Part shown: positions 5,023 through 5,156 of the stretch, piece after piece | Numbering within the stretch: the stretch's first letter is position 1 | Layout: each line of letters begins with the position of its first letter | From: Chloroflexota bacterium | Lineage (GTDB): Bacteria > Chloroflexota > Anaerolineae > Promineifilales > Promineifilaceae | DNA length: 5,156 bases | Direction of reading: 5' to 3' | NCBI GenBank assembly: GCA_024640485.1 | Contig: JAHEEY010000351.1 | Coordinates: forward strand, 1-5,156 | The notes under the pieces: generated by a model | What the model was told of the DNA's origin: nothing | The model's input: only the letters and a program-made list of their open reading frames with translations | Databases searched by the model: none | Translations under genes and position numbers: made by a program

Positions 5023-5156
5023 ATGTCAACTTTACTACTCACACTGCGTGAAAGTGTTCGCTATCGTGGTCGCAGCGGGCATTGGAGCTGGGTCGCGCAC
5101 CGCTTATCGGGGCTTGCCATCCTCTCCTTCCTGACCATACATGTTTGGGACACGGC
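5023..5156 (+). CDS. sdhC: Succinate dehydrogenase cytochrome b subunit, N-terminal fragment
   Basis: The ATG at 5023, preceded by AGGAGA at 5008-5013, opens a frame that runs off the right edge after 44 codons. SdhC is the membrane-anchor subunit that binds heme b and quinone and couples succinate oxidation to the respiratory chain. The fragment has the hallmark H26-R27-L-S29-G30 sequence, the Ser/Arg quinone-site region of SdhC-type subunits, preceded by a basic N-terminal helix (RESVRYRGRSG), and begins the first transmembrane segment GLAILSFLTIHVWD (30-43) with H40 and D43 as in the HR-SG...H..D pattern of the family. The heme-ligand His would lie beyond the window. Presumably the first gene of an sdh operon, with flavoprotein and iron-sulfur subunits downstream. 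Family call is strong for a short fragment. Confidence 0.87.
   Translation, partial: MSTLLLTLRESVRYRGRSGHWSWVAHRLSGLAILSFLTIHVWDT

Noticed and set aside
4608..5051. 147-codon plus-strand frame covering the divergent intergenic region
   Set aside because: Starts antisense inside the GNAT-like gene, runs through both promoters and overlaps the strongly supported sdhC start in another frame; no family resemblance.
1..5156. Search for a defence system, mobile element or CRISPR array
   Set aside because: No transposase, integrase, toxin-antitoxin pair, nuclease, terminal inverted repeats or regularly spaced repeats were seen; all substantial genes are chromosomal core types.

Overview
The window looks like ordinary chromosomal, mostly housekeeping DNA from a free-living bacterium, most likely a member of the Chloroflexota (Anaerolineae/Caldilineae-like). 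That placement is an inference from three things: a SpoIIIAA/Ycf45-type ATPase with a C-terminal R3H domain (a form I associate with Chloroflexota, Cyanobacteria and plastids), a guanylate kinase with a KGIPK-type GMP-loop variant, and the style of the SdhC N-terminus. I see no insertion sequence, phage gene, CRISPR array, tRNA or rRNA. Every protein-coding block is accounted for by six genes; the remaining long open frames are antisense or out-of-frame shadows.

Layout. (1) 1-618, minus strand: gmk, guanylate kinase, whose last few codons lie beyond the left edge. (2) 619-690: a compact divergent promoter region with back-to-back -10 elements and a perfect 15-nt palindrome. (3) 691-1077, plus strand: a small FmdB-type zinc-ribbon protein with an acidic, Met-rich tail. 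(4) 1078-1193: convergent intergenic region with two inverted repeats, probably a bidirectional terminator. (5) 4756 down to 1194, minus strand: a probable three-gene operon, tandem GNAT-like protein -> R3H/SpoIIIAA-like ATPase -> tmk (thymidylate kinase). (6) 4757-5022: a second divergent promoter region. (7) 5023 to the right edge, plus strand: the first 44 codons of sdhC, the cytochrome b subunit of succinate dehydrogenase, presumably opening an sdhCAB-type operon.

How they fit together. Two nucleoside-monophosphate kinases (Gmk and Tmk) lie on either side of the zinc-ribbon gene and supply GDP/dGDP and dTDP. The R3H ATPase, predicted to bind single-stranded nucleic acid, is the least understood conserved gene here, and its linkage to tmk and a degenerate GNAT protein is the most interesting biological lead. 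The C-terminus of the GNAT gene may carry a frameshift: a neighbouring frame stays open almost to the next gene. I did not find convincing evidence of a novel defence or mobile system; the findings are modest and mostly regulatory or gene-structure questions.
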